A stretch of DNA of 64,000 nt. It comes from PALSA-1004 sp041483135 (GTDB taxonomy: Bacteria > Pseudomonadota > Gammaproteobacteria > Burkholderiales > SG8-41). Every line of letters begins with the position of its first letter. Position 1 is the stretch's first letter. The DNA lies in assembly GCA_041483135.1 (NCBI GenBank), contig JBGPFE010000005.1, positions 62,001 to 126,000 of the forward strand, read 5' to 3'. The translations under genes and the position numbers were made by a program. The notes under the pieces were generated by a model. It did no database searches. It saw only the letters and a program-made list of their open reading frames with translations, and was not told the DNA's origin. Shown here one piece after another: positions 1-7,879 of the stretch.

Positions 1-1020
1 ATTGAGACTCTTAATCAATGGCGCCGACAATGAAATGCCGAGTCTTGTTCTCTCCGCGCGCTTGGCATGGCTCTGCTCACCCGGCAGCCGGATGGCATCG
101 ACGCCGGGCAGGCGCTTCGAATTGCGGATGTCGCGGATCAGCTCGTCGACGCTCGCCTTGAATTCGCCCAGCGGGCGGAACATCGCAATGTTGATGGCGA
201 TGATCACGTGGCCGGTGTTGGTCGGTGTCGTGTCGTCAGCGTTGAAATCGACGACGTCGCGTCCCATTGCCGCGCCGTTCAACGTGCCCGCGAGCAGGCC
301 GAACACGAGTGCAAGCCCATAGCCTTTGTAGCCGCCGATCGGCAGCAGCAGGCCCTCATTGGCTCGCCTAGGATCGGTGAGCGGGCGGCCCTCGCGGTCT
401 ATCATCCAGCCTTCGGGCATCGTCTCGCCGCGCTGCGCCGCGGTCTTGACCTTGCCGTAAGCAGCGACGGTAGTTGCCATGTCGAGCACGATCGCCGGCT
501 CCTTGCCGGCGGGTATGCCGACTGCGATCGGATTGGTCGATAGCAGCATGTCGAGCCCGCCCCACGCCGCCAGATGGTTCGCATTGCCGACCGCCAGATA
601 GAGCCCGATCATGTCGCGCGCGATCGGCATGCTCGCATAGAGCGATGCCGGGCCCGCGTGATTGCTCCATTTGACGCCGACCCATGCGCAGCCGGCGGTC
701 TTTGCCTTTTCGATCGCATGCTCGGCGGCAAAGCGCATCACCAGATGCCCCATGCCGTTGTCGCCGTCGACGAGCGCCATGCCCGGCGCCTCGCGCTCGA
801 TGCGGATGTTCGGTTTGACATTGACGGCGCCACCCCTGATGCGGCGGATGTATTGCGGGAGCCGGAATACGCCATGCCCGTCGGCGCCATTCAGATCCGC
901 GCGCGTCATCAGCTCCGCGATGCTTTTCGCTTCGGGCGCGCTGATGCCCACGGCCGCGAACGCGCGTGCGATGAACGCTTCGAGGTTTGCCGCAGTGATC
1001 CTTTTGGGTTCGGATGACAT
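1..1020 (-). CDS. Ldh_2-family NAD(P)-dependent oxidoreductase (malate/L-lactate/ureidoglycolate dehydrogenase type), C-terminus cut by window edge
   Basis: An open frame runs from the ATG at 1018-1020 to the first base of the window without a stop, giving 340 visible residues, close to the 340-360 usual for the family. The protein starts MSSEPKRITAANLEAFI. It shows the glycine-rich VDGDNGMGH stretch (Asp85 to His92) and the NHAG motif around His121 expected of Ldh_2 enzymes, which reduce or oxidise 2-oxo/2-hydroxy acids with NAD(P). The end reads G-I-x-L before the edge, like the family C-terminus, so little is missing. It faces the same way as the next five genes. The substrate cannot be told from sequence. 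Confidence 0.85.
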   Translation of the reverse strand, partial: MSSEPKRITAANLEAFIARAFAAVGISAPEAKSIAELMTRADLNGADGHGVFRLPQYIRRIRGGAVNVKPNIRIEREAPGMALVDGDNGMGHLVMRFAAEHAIEKAKTAGCAWVGVKWSNHAGPASLYASMPIARDMIGLYLAVGNANHLAAWGGLDMLLSTNPIAVGIPAGKEPAIVLDMATTVAAYGKVKTAAQRGETMPEGWMIDREGRPLTDPRRANEGLLLPIGGYKGYGLALVFGLLAGTLNGAAMGRDVVDFNADDTTPTNTGHVIIAINIAMFRPLGEFKASVDELIRDIRNSKRLPGVDAIRLPGEQSHAKRAERTRLGISLSAPLIKSLN

Positions 1021-1029
1021 CAGGTGGCT

Positions 1030-1614
1030 TCAGGCCTGCTTGTCGGCGACGAGATTCTCGATGCGCCGATCAGGCACCAGCCAGATGAGCGCGACAAGCA
1101 CGTACAGGACTTGCGCGATCCATGGCAGCCAGCGCGCGGTCAGGATGGCGGCGACGTAGATCGCCGGCGATAGCTTTCCTTTCCAGTCGCTGCCAACAGC
1201 CTTCTTCAGCAAAGAATCGCAGCCCTGCGACGCGATGATGATCTGCTGCAGCACCCAGTATGCGACGGCCGCCATCAGCAGCACCGCGCCGTAAACGGCA
1301 GTTGGCACCGGCGCGAAATGATTCTCCCCCATCCAGCCGGTCACAAAAGGGAAGAGCGAGAGCCAGAACAGAAGATGCAGGTTCGCCCACAGCATCGGCC
1401 CCGTCACCCTGTGCACCACGTGCAGCATGTGGTGATGGTTGTTCCAGTAGATGCCGACGTAGACGAAGCTCAGCACGTAGCTCAGGAACACCGGAACGAG
1501 CGGCGCCAGCGCTTCGATGCTCTCGCCATGCGGCACCTTGAGCTCGAGCACCATGATCGTAATGATGATGGCGAGCACGCCATCGCTGAATGCCTCGAAC
1601 CGGCTCTTGCCCAT
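1030..1614 (-). CDS. TMEM175/DUF1211-family membrane protein (putative potassium channel)
   Basis: This 194-residue protein begins MGKSRFEAFSDGVLAI. The RFxxFSDGVxAI motif in the first membrane helix is the signature of bacterial TMEM175 proteins, which form potassium-selective channels without a P-loop filter. About six hydrophobic helices follow, with an HHH run at the end of the second. Length matches the single-repeat bacterial form, which assembles as a tetramer. It lies 9 bp from the neighbouring oxidoreductase, on the same strand, but no functional link is evident. Family assignment is firm; channel activity is inferred from the family. Confidence 0.8.
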   Translation of the reverse strand: MGKSRFEAFSDGVLAIIITIMVLELKVPHGESIEALAPLVPVFLSYVLSFVYVGIYWNNHHHMLHVVHRVTGPMLWANLHLLFWLSLFPFVTGWMGENHFAPVPTAVYGAVLLMAAVAYWVLQQIIIASQGCDSLLKKAVGSDWKGKLSPAIYVAAILTARWLPWIAQVLYVLVALIWLVPDRRIENLVADKQA

Positions 1615-1621
1615 TCACGCC

Positions 1622-2596
1622 TCAATCGATCTTTACCTTGTTGTCCTTGATGATCTTCGCCCAGCGCTGCATTTCCGATCGCACGTAAGTGTTGAATTCG
1701 GTGGGCGACGTGTTGAGCGCGAACGGTATCGAGCGCTTGACCAGGAACTCCTGCATCTCCGGGTCTTTCATCACCGCTACGGTCGCAGCAAACAGCTTGT
1801 CGATGACCGGCCGCGGCGTGCGCACGGGCGCGAACATGCCGTTCCAGTTGAGGCTGCCGATGCCGGGGAAGCCGGCCTCCGCCATTGTCGGCACCTCGGG
1901 CAGCTCGGGGACGCGTTTCACTGACGTCACCGCAACCGCCCTGATCAGCCCTGCGCGGATCGCGCCGATGTTGGAAGCGACGTTCGATTCGGTGATATGC
2001 GCCTCGCCGCGCATCAATGCCGGCAGCGTTTCACCCGCGCCTTTGGACGGCAGGTGCACCATTCTGATCCCCGCCGCGGCGGTGAACGCGAGCATGTCGA
2101 GGTGCGAGTACGAGCCGAGCGGCGCCGAGTAGTTGAGCTGGCCGGGGCGCTCCTTGGCGTAGGCGATCGCTTCCTTCAGCGTACCGGGCAGTTTCGGGCC
2201 GACGAGAATCAGGTTGGGGATCGAAGCAAGCAGCGTGACGCCGGTCAGATCGCGCACCGCGTCCACTTTCGCCTTGGACGCGAACAAGAGCGGATTGATG
2301 GCATTGGTCGAGATATTGCCGATCAGCAACGTGTAACCGTCGGGTTGCGCCGTCGCCACCAGCTCCACCGCGATGTTGCCGGCGGCCCCGGCGCGGTTGT
2401 CGACGACGATCTGCTGGCCGAGGCGCTCGGAGAGCTTCGGGGCCAGCACGCGCGCGACGATGTCGGTGGCGCCGCCCGGCGCGAACGGCACGACCAGCCG
2501 CAAGGGCCGCTCAGGGAATTTTTGCGCCTGCGCGCAAGCGACGACGGGCACTGCCGCGCAAAGCACGGCTGCCAGCGATCTGATGTATCGAATCAT
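1622..2596 (-). CDS. Tripartite tricarboxylate transporter (TTT/Bug) periplasmic binding protein
   Basis: The 324-residue product has a Sec signal peptide (residues 1-22, ending near ACAQA). It then follows the Bug pattern: FPERPLRLVVPFAPGGATD, a VDNRAGAAGNIA segment, QPDGYTLLIG, and a C-terminal W-N-G-M-F-AP block. Bug proteins bind carboxylates or other small acids in the periplasm and deliver them to TctA/TctB membrane partners. No tctA or tctB lies in this window, so this is one of three solitary receptors here. The neighbouring VOC, CoA-transferase and hydratase genes suggest an acid that is activated to a CoA thioester, which is inference. Confidence 0.9.
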   Translation of the reverse strand: MIRYIRSLAAVLCAAVPVVACAQAQKFPERPLRLVVPFAPGGATDIVARVLAPKLSERLGQQIVVDNRAGAAGNIAVELVATAQPDGYTLLIGNISTNAINPLLFASKAKVDAVRDLTGVTLLASIPNLILVGPKLPGTLKEAIAYAKERPGQLNYSAPLGSYSHLDMLAFTAAAGIRMVHLPSKGAGETLPALMRGEAHITESNVASNIGAIRAGLIRAVAVTSVKRVPELPEVPTMAEAGFPGIGSLNWNGMFAPVRTPRPVIDKLFAATVAVMKDPEMQEFLVKRSIPFALNTSPTEFNTYVRSEMQRWAKIIKDNKVKID

Positions 2597-2647
2597 GTTC
2601 CCCTCCTTGGAGTCATAAACCGGCCGCCACGCTCGCGCGGCGTGATG

Positions 2648-3058
2648 TCAGCCGCGGCGCTCTTCCAGTTCGACCAGCGTGCCGAGAAAATCATGCGGAT
2701 GCAGGAACGCAATGCGCGCGCCGTGCACGTTCAGCTGGCGCTTGCCGTCACCAAGGACGCGCGCGCCCTTGTGCTCGATCTCGGCAGTGGTCGCCTGCAG
2801 GCTGTCGACACTCAGGCTGAAATGATGGATACCGCCGCGCGGGTTGCGCTGGAGGAATTTCCCGACCGGCGAATCGGGCCGCGCCGGCTCCATCAGCTCG
2901 ATCTTCGCGTTACCCAGGTCGATGTAAGCGATGCGCACACCCTGGTCGTCGTTGACGCTGACGGGGCCGATTTTCAATCCATATTTCCGCTCGAGCTCAC
3001 GCGCCGCGGCATCGAGGCTCGGCACGATGATCGAGACATGGCTTAATCCGGTAATCAT
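2648..3058 (-). CDS. VOC-superfamily protein, methylmalonyl-CoA epimerase-like
   Basis: This 136-residue protein has two beta-alpha-beta-beta-beta modules of the vicinal-oxygen-chelate fold. His7 (GLSHVSI), Glu54 (KIELMEP), His78/His79 (GGIHHFSL) and Glu130 (LGTLVEL) lie where methylmalonyl-CoA epimerases carry metal ligands and the catalytic acid. That enzyme interconverts (2R)- and (2S)-methylmalonyl-CoA. The gene sits 9 bp from a CoA-transferase gene and probably shares a transcript with it and with the hydratase gene. The context supports a CoA-thioester substrate, but a glyoxalase-like role on another acyl-CoA is equally possible. Confidence 0.75.
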   Translation of the reverse strand: MITGLSHVSIIVPSLDAAARELERKYGLKIGPVSVNDDQGVRIAYIDLGNAKIELMEPARPDSPVGKFLQRNPRGGIHHFSLSVDSLQATTAEIEHKGARVLGDGKRQLNVHGARIAFLHPHDFLGTLVELEERRG

Positions 3059-3067
3059 GCGCTGCTC

Positions 3068-4270
3068 CTATATTATCTTGTCCTCGCGCAATGCCGCGAT
3101 GGCCCCGGCATCCATGCCAAGATCGCTTTGCAGGATCTCGTCAGTATGCTGGCCGAGCGTCGGCGGCGCGCGCCGTACCGAAGTCGGCGTGCCGCTGAAC
3201 TTGAACGGCGTGCCGATCAATTTGAGCGCGCCGATGGTCGGGTGCTCGACGGTCTCGACCATATGGCGCGCCTCGGTCTGCGGGTCGTCGAGCGCCTGCT
3301 TGACCGAATTGATGCGGCCGCACGGCACGCCGGCTGCCTTGAGCTTCCCGATCCACGCGGCGGCCGTATCGCTCTTAAGCCTGTCCGCAATGAGCCCATC
3401 GAGCAGGTCGCGGTGCGCCACGCGGTCCTTGTTCTTTGCGAAGCGCGCATCGTTTCCCCACTCCCCGTGCCCGATGGCGTGCGCCAGCTTGGCAAACTGC
3501 GCGTCGTTGCCGACCGCCACGGCCACTATCCCGTCGCGCGCCGGATAGGTGGTGTACGGCACGATGCTCGGATGGCCATTGCCGAAGCGTCCGCCATCCC
3601 GCCCGCTGGCGAGATAGCTGGCCGCGACGTTGGCGAGCATGAAGAGGCCCGTCTCGTAGAGCGAAAGCTCGAGATGCTGGCCGCGGCCGTTGCGGCTGCG
3701 CGCAGCCAGCGCGCCGAGGATCGCGTTGCCGGCGAGCATGCCCGTGCATACGTCCACGAGCGCGACTCCATGCTTGGTCGGCGGCCCGTCCTGCGGCCCG
3801 GTAATGCTCATCAGGCCCGACTCCGCCTGCAGGATGAAGTCGTACCCCGGCAACCCGCTTTTCGGCCCGCTGGCGCCGTAGCCCGTGATCGAGCAGCGGA
3901 TGACCTGCGGCGCGTTGGCTTCCAGCCAGGCGTCGGAGAAGCCCCACTTCTCGAGCGTGCCGGCTTTGAAGTTCTCGACCAGCACGTCGCTCTTCTTGAT
4001 GAGCGCCGCGAGAATCCGCTGGCCGGGCTTGCAGGCCATGTTGAGCGTGAGCGAGCGCTTGTTGCGGTTGATGCCGAGAAAATACGCGGCCTCGCCGCCG
4101 ACGAACGGCGGGCCCCACGTGCGCGTGTCATCCCCCGTCCCCGGCGGCTCGATCTTGATCACGTCGGCGCCCATGTCGCCGAGCATCATCGTGCACAGCG
4201 GGCCGGCGAGAATGCGCGTGAGATCGAGTACGCGCAGTCCGTCGAGCGCGCCTGCGGGAGTTTGCGCCAT
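3068..4270 (-). CDS. CaiB/BaiF (family III) CoA-transferase
   Basis: At 400 residues this is the usual family III length. The N-terminal Rossmann part has DLTRILAGPLCTMMLGDMGADVIKIEPP, typical of the family, and GINRNKRSL follows. Asp173 in ALVDVCTG is the expected nucleophile that forms the aspartyl-CoA anhydride. Such enzymes move CoA between carboxylic acids. The gene lies between the VOC protein and an enoyl-CoA hydratase, with gaps of about 9 bp, so a three-gene catabolic operon read leftward is likely. Donor and acceptor acids cannot be read from sequence. Confidence 0.9.
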   Translation of the reverse strand: MAQTPAGALDGLRVLDLTRILAGPLCTMMLGDMGADVIKIEPPGTGDDTRTWGPPFVGGEAAYFLGINRNKRSLTLNMACKPGQRILAALIKKSDVLVENFKAGTLEKWGFSDAWLEANAPQVIRCSITGYGASGPKSGLPGYDFILQAESGLMSITGPQDGPPTKHGVALVDVCTGMLAGNAILGALAARSRNGRGQHLELSLYETGLFMLANVAASYLASGRDGGRFGNGHPSIVPYTTYPARDGIVAVAVGNDAQFAKLAHAIGHGEWGNDARFAKNKDRVAHRDLLDGLIADRLKSDTAAAWIGKLKAAGVPCGRINSVKQALDDPQTEARHMVETVEHPTIGALKLIGTPFKFSGTPTSVRRAPPTLGQHTDEILQSDLGMDAGAIAALREDKII

Positions 4271-4279
4271 GGCCGGAAG

Positions 4280-5182
4280 CTATTTCCGCTTTTTTCGCAT
4301 CGAAGGCGGCGCGTTCAGATCCTTCCTGCAGCCGTCGGCGTATTCCTCGAGTTCGCGCTTCGCGCGCAGGCGAAACTTCTGGAAGTCCGGCTGGCGGCCC
4401 TCGAGGAACGCGCTCATGCCTTCAAGGCTTTCTTCCGAGCCCCACACGTGCGCGAGCAGTTCCATGCCATGCTGCCACGAGGCATACAGCAGGTCGGATT
4501 CGAAATTGAGGTTCTTCTTGGTCATGCGCAGCGTCTGCGCGCTGTGGCCTTTCATGGTCGCGCACCACTTGAGCGTTTCTTTGAGCAGGTCTTTCTGCGG
4601 CACGCATTTGTTGATGAGGCCGATCGCGGCCGCCTCCTTCGCGGTGAAACGCCGCGCGCAGAAGATCATTTCACGCGCGAGCCGCTCGCCGATGAGGCGC
4701 GGCAGGTACTGCGTGGCACCCACCGTCGGGCACGCGCCGACCTTGGCGCCGGTCTGCCCGAGCACCGCGTTCTCCGAGGCGATCGCGAGATCGCACCACA
4801 GCGCAAGCTCGTGGCCACCGCCCATGCACCAGCCGTTGACCATCGCGATCACCGGGATCGGCAGCCCGCGGATCGTCATCGCCAGGCCCTGCATGCGGTC
4901 GTTCCACATGGATGCGTTGATCCAGTTGAGGCGTTTCATCGCGTAAAAATCGCCGCCCACGGAAAACGCCTTGTTGCCGGCGCCGGTCACGACTGCGCAC
5001 ACGATCGAAGGGTCCTCGCGCGTGGATTGCAGCGCAGCTATCATTTCGTCGAGCGTCTGCTCGCGGAACGCATTGAGCACCCGCGGCCGGTTGATCGTGA
5101 CCCATGCGACCTGGTTTTTGACCGTAAACCGGATATCGTTGTATCGGCCCGCCCTGGCGGTTTTTTTGCGCTTGACTGCCAT
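4280..5182 (-). CDS. Enoyl-CoA hydratase/isomerase family protein (MenB/BadI-like)
   Basis: I place the start at the ATG 5180-5182, giving 300 residues beginning MAVKRKKTARAG; a longer frame upstream has no family similarity. The crotonase fold is clear: WVTINRP, GAGNKAFSVGGDF (first oxyanion-hole region), and MVNGWCMGGGHELAL (second). The stretch after it, GQTGAKVGACPTVGATQYLPRL, resembles naphthoyl-CoA synthase and 2-ketocyclohexanecarboxyl-CoA hydrolase more than simple hydratases. It may therefore act on a cyclic acyl-CoA. It is the first gene of the leftward CoA-transferase operon and is divergent from the Bug gene at 5373, across a 190-bp spacer. Confidence 0.85.
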   Translation of the reverse strand: MAVKRKKTARAGRYNDIRFTVKNQVAWVTINRPRVLNAFREQTLDEMIAALQSTREDPSIVCAVVTGAGNKAFSVGGDFYAMKRLNWINASMWNDRMQGLAMTIRGLPIPVIAMVNGWCMGGGHELALWCDLAIASENAVLGQTGAKVGACPTVGATQYLPRLIGERLAREMIFCARRFTAKEAAAIGLINKCVPQKDLLKETLKWCATMKGHSAQTLRMTKKNLNFESDLLYASWQHGMELLAHVWGSEESLEGMSAFLEGRQPDFQKFRLRAKRELEEYADGCRKDLNAPPSMRKKRK

Positions 5183-5372
5183 GACTCTCTCCGCTGATGG
5201 TGTGATGAGGTGCGGCTTGACTTGTCCATCGAGTTTACCAGATTGCGGCAAGCGCCCGCAGGCGGAGGGCGCTCCGTGACGCGACGTTTGACAGCGCTTG
5301 CGCTCCTCCACTATCTTGACGAGGCGCGCGTACAAAAACCCCCCCCCGCACAGCGCACACCGGAGAAACCCC

Positions 5373-6350
5373 ATGCCCGCAATCACAAACTACCAGTTGG
5401 CGCTGCTCGCGCTCGGTGCGTGCGCGCTCGCGGAAAATTGCGCTGCGCAGAACTATCCGACGAAGCCGATCCGCATCATCGTGCCGTTCGTCCCCGGCGG
5501 CCCGACCGATATTCAGGCGCGCTGGGCGGCCCAGCAGTTGAACACCGCCTTCGGCCAGACTGTGATAGTCGACAATCGCGGCGGCGGCGGCGGCGTGCCC
5601 GGTACCGAGGCCGTGGTGAAAAGCGCGCCTGACGGTTACACCCTGCTCGCCGGCAATCCCGGGCCGCTGACCATCGCGCCAAGCGTGCGCGCACAAATGC
5701 CGTACGAAACTCTGCGCGACCTGGCGCCCATCATGCTGATTGCGAAAAGCTCGAGTTGCCTGTGTGTGCACCCGAGCCTGCCGGCCAGGAACGTGAAGGA
5801 GTTCGTCGCGCTCGCCAAAGCGCGCCCCGGCATCATCAACTACGGCTCGCCGGGCATCGGCACGGTCGGACATCTGGCGACCGAGCTGTTCGCCACCCAG
5901 GCCGGCGTCAAGCTCAACCACATCCCGTACAAGGGCGCCGCCCAGTTCACGGTCGACTTGCTCGCCGGCCATATCGAGCTCGCCATCATCCAGTTCGCCG
6001 GTTGCGCACCGCTCCGGCAGCAGGGAAAGTTGCGCGCGATCGGCGCCGCTTCGCGCCAGCGCACCCCGCTCATGCCCGACCTGCCGACGATCGCGGAACA
6101 GGGACTCCTCGGCTTCGAAAGCTACAACTGGAACGGCGTGCTGGCGCCGGCGGGAACGCCCAGGGCTATCATCGTCCGGATCAACGAGATACTCGCGAAA
6201 CAACTGGCGACGCCGGAAGGCCAGAAGCTGTACTTGAGCCAGGGCCACGAGCCGGGCGGCGACGGGCCGGAAGAATACGCCGCATTCATCCGCGCTGAAA
6301 CCGAGAAATGGGCGCGGGTCGCCAAGGCGGCCGGCATCAAGCAGGAATAA
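5373..6350 (+). CDS. Tripartite tricarboxylate transporter (TTT/Bug) periplasmic binding protein
   Basis: From the ATG at 5373 the protein has 325 residues, with a short hydrophobic signal segment ending ENCAAQ. Earlier in-frame starts add an unlikely basic leader. Family features are YPTKPIRIIVPFVPGGPTD, VDNRGGGGGVPGTE, APDGYTLLAG and ESYNWNGVLAPAGTP. Three unpaired cysteines (SSSCLCV and AGCAPL) are unusual for this family. It is the second solitary Bug receptor and stands divergent from the hydratase gene. Its ligand is unknown. The downstream junction holds a heptad-repeat element. Confidence 0.9.
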   Translation: MPAITNYQLALLALGACALAENCAAQNYPTKPIRIIVPFVPGGPTDIQARWAAQQLNTAFGQTVIVDNRGGGGGVPGTEAVVKSAPDGYTLLAGNPGPLTIAPSVRAQMPYETLRDLAPIMLIAKSSSCLCVHPSLPARNVKEFVALAKARPGIINYGSPGIGTVGHLATELFATQAGVKLNHIPYKGAAQFTVDLLAGHIELAIIQFAGCAPLRQQGKLRAIGAASRQRTPLMPDLPTIAEQGLLGFESYNWNGVLAPAGTPRAIIVRINEILAKQLATPEGQKLYLSQGHEPGGDGPEEYAAFIRAETEKWARVAKAAGIKQE

Positions 6351-6361
6351 CGAAACCGGCG

Positions 6362-6465
6362 AACAGTAAATGGTCAACAGGGAATGGGAATGCTCCTCGG
6401 CGCGATGCGCGCCGCCATTTACCGTTGCCGATTCTCCATTCCCTGTTTCCCGATTCCCATCTCCC
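6362..6465. repeat. Heptad junction element A: two 7-bp-period arms around a GC hairpin
   Basis: The left arm (6362-6389) reads as four 7-bp units of form AA(C/T)NNNN. The right arm (6414-6465) reads as seven units of form NCC(A/G)TTN. The arms contain 12-bp reverse complements: AACAGGGAATGG at 6376-6387 and CCATTCCCTGTT at 6436-6447. Between them GGCGCG-ATG-CGCGCC (6399-6413) forms a perfect hairpin. The element fills the gap between two co-directional genes and ends just before the ribosome-binding site of the next. Confidence 0.7.
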
Positions 6466-6484
6466 ACCAAGGAAGAACGATCTC

Positions 6485-7660
6485 ATGGCTGAAAAAAAAG
6501 AACCGACCTACTTCATGTACTTCCCCGGCAACTACCGCTGGTCGGCGGGGTTTATCAATATGCTGGGCTCGGCGCCGTACGGCGGCTCGGATATCGGCGA
6601 GCTGCACAAGATCGGCACGATGCTCAGGGGCAGGGGCGCCGAGGACGACGAGGCGTGGTTTGATGCCTGCGTGAAAGTCGCCGACGGCGTGCGCGCCTAC
6701 GCCGGTAAATTCGAGCAAGGCGGGCACCGCGTCGCCGCCGCGCACGCCTACCTGCGCGCCTGCAATTATTACCAGATGGGCGAGCGTTTCCGCACGCCCA
6801 AGGACAACAAGGCGCTCGATGCCTTCCGCGCCGGCGTCGAATGCTTCCACCGCCATGCCGCGCTCACCGACGTCAGGATCGAGATCGTCGAGGTGCCGTT
6901 CGCGGGCGGCAGCCTCCCCGGCTACTTCGTGCATGCGCAGAACACGCAGTCGAAACGCGCGCCCTGCGTGGTGTTCTTCGACGGACTCGACGTTACCAAG
7001 GAAATCCAGTACATGCGCGGCGTGCCCGACCTCATCAAGCGCGGCATTTCGGTGCTGGTGATGGACGGGCCCGGCACCGGCGAAGCGATCCGTTTCCGCG
7101 GGCACCACCTGCGCCACGACTACGAGGTCGCCGGCAGCGCGTGCATCGACTTCCTCGAGAAGCGCGACGACGTCGATCCGAAAAGGATCGGGATCGTCGC
7201 GATCAGCCTCGGCGGCTACTACGCGCCGCGCTGCGCCGCGCTGGAGCCGCGCTACGCGGCATGCATCGCGTGGGGCGCACAGTGGGATTACCACGCAACG
7301 TGGAAAAAGCGCATCGACGCCCAGTTCAAAGCCTCGCTGTCCGTCCCCGGCCATCACATCAACTGGATCTTCGGCGTCGACTCGCTCGACGCCGCGCTCA
7401 AGAAACTCGAGCCGTTCAAGCTCGACGGCGTGATGCAGAAGATGCGCTGCCCGTTCCTGCTCGTGCACGGCGCGGAAGACGAGCAGATTCCGTTCGCGGA
7501 CGCGCAAAGGCAGTTCGACGCCTGCGGCTCGAAGGACAAGACGCTGCGCGTCTATACCGCCGAAGAAGGCGGCGCGCAGCACTGCCAGCGCGACTATTTG
7601 ACGCTGGTCGTCGCCGACATGTGGAACTGGTTCGAGGACAAGCTCGTGCGCGGGAAGTAA
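6485..7660 (+). CDS. Alpha/beta hydrolase (S9 / FrsA-like, related to C-C bond hydrolases)
   Basis: The start is the ATG at 6485, preceded by AAGGAAG; this gives 391 residues starting MAEKKEPTYFMYF. A helical N-terminal cap (about 1-130) precedes a hydrolase domain with CVVFFDGLDVTKE (oxyanion region), the nucleophile elbow AISLGG (Ser241), HGAEDEQIP (Asp332) and QHCQRDY (His366), forming a complete Ser-Asp-His triad. The arrangement resembles DUF1100/FrsA-type enzymes such as 2,6-dihydroxypseudooxynicotine hydrolase, which cut carbon-carbon bonds. The substrate is unknown. The gene stands between two Bug receptors and may work on an imported compound. Confidence 0.8.
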   Translation: MAEKKEPTYFMYFPGNYRWSAGFINMLGSAPYGGSDIGELHKIGTMLRGRGAEDDEAWFDACVKVADGVRAYAGKFEQGGHRVAAAHAYLRACNYYQMGERFRTPKDNKALDAFRAGVECFHRHAALTDVRIEIVEVPFAGGSLPGYFVHAQNTQSKRAPCVVFFDGLDVTKEIQYMRGVPDLIKRGISVLVMDGPGTGEAIRFRGHHLRHDYEVAGSACIDFLEKRDDVDPKRIGIVAISLGGYYAPRCAALEPRYAACIAWGAQWDYHATWKKRIDAQFKASLSVPGHHINWIFGVDSLDAALKKLEPFKLDGVMQKMRCPFLLVHGAEDEQIPFADAQRQFDACGSKDKTLRVYTAEEGGAQHCQRDYLTLVVADMWNWFEDKLVRGK

Positions 7661-7678
7661 CCGGGGTCGATTAGAACT

Positions 7679-7831
7679 ATGGCATGCTGGCTGCGGCGCT
7701 GTCACGAGTGCAATTTCCCGCTCGGCAAGAGGGAAGTGTTCTGCCCGCGCTGCGGGGCAAAGCAACCGCGCGACAAGCCCCGTGCGCTGCGCGCGCCGGG
7801 ATGCCGGCCGCCTGCGCGCCCCGTGGTATAG
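7679..7831 (+). CDS. Small zinc-ribbon-like protein (50 aa), hypothetical
   Basis: A 50-codon frame from ATG 7679 to TAG 7829-7831 encodes MACWLRRCHECNFPLGKREV followed by FCPRCGAK. The two CxxC pairs (Cys8/Cys11 and Cys22/Cys25) form a zinc-ribbon pattern. The C-terminal half is basic and proline-rich. There is no clear Shine-Dalgarno sequence, and it lies 18 bp after the hydrolase gene on the same strand. The motif is unlikely to be chance in a 50-residue frame, but expression is uncertain. Confidence 0.45.
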   Translation: MACWLRRCHECNFPLGKREVFCPRCGAKQPRDKPRALRAPGCRPPARPVV

Positions 7832-7879
7832 TAGCCGACGCTTTTTTCATCCTTGAATTTGCGCGCCGGGGAAATCTCT

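Noticed and set aside
3128..5197. Long open frame (689 codons) on the plus strand
   Set aside because: It lies antisense to the CoA-transferase and hydratase genes, has shadow composition and no recognisable motif.
6419..7765. 448-codon minus-strand frame
   Set aside because: It is antisense to the alpha/beta hydrolase, whose catalytic triad is complete on the plus strand.
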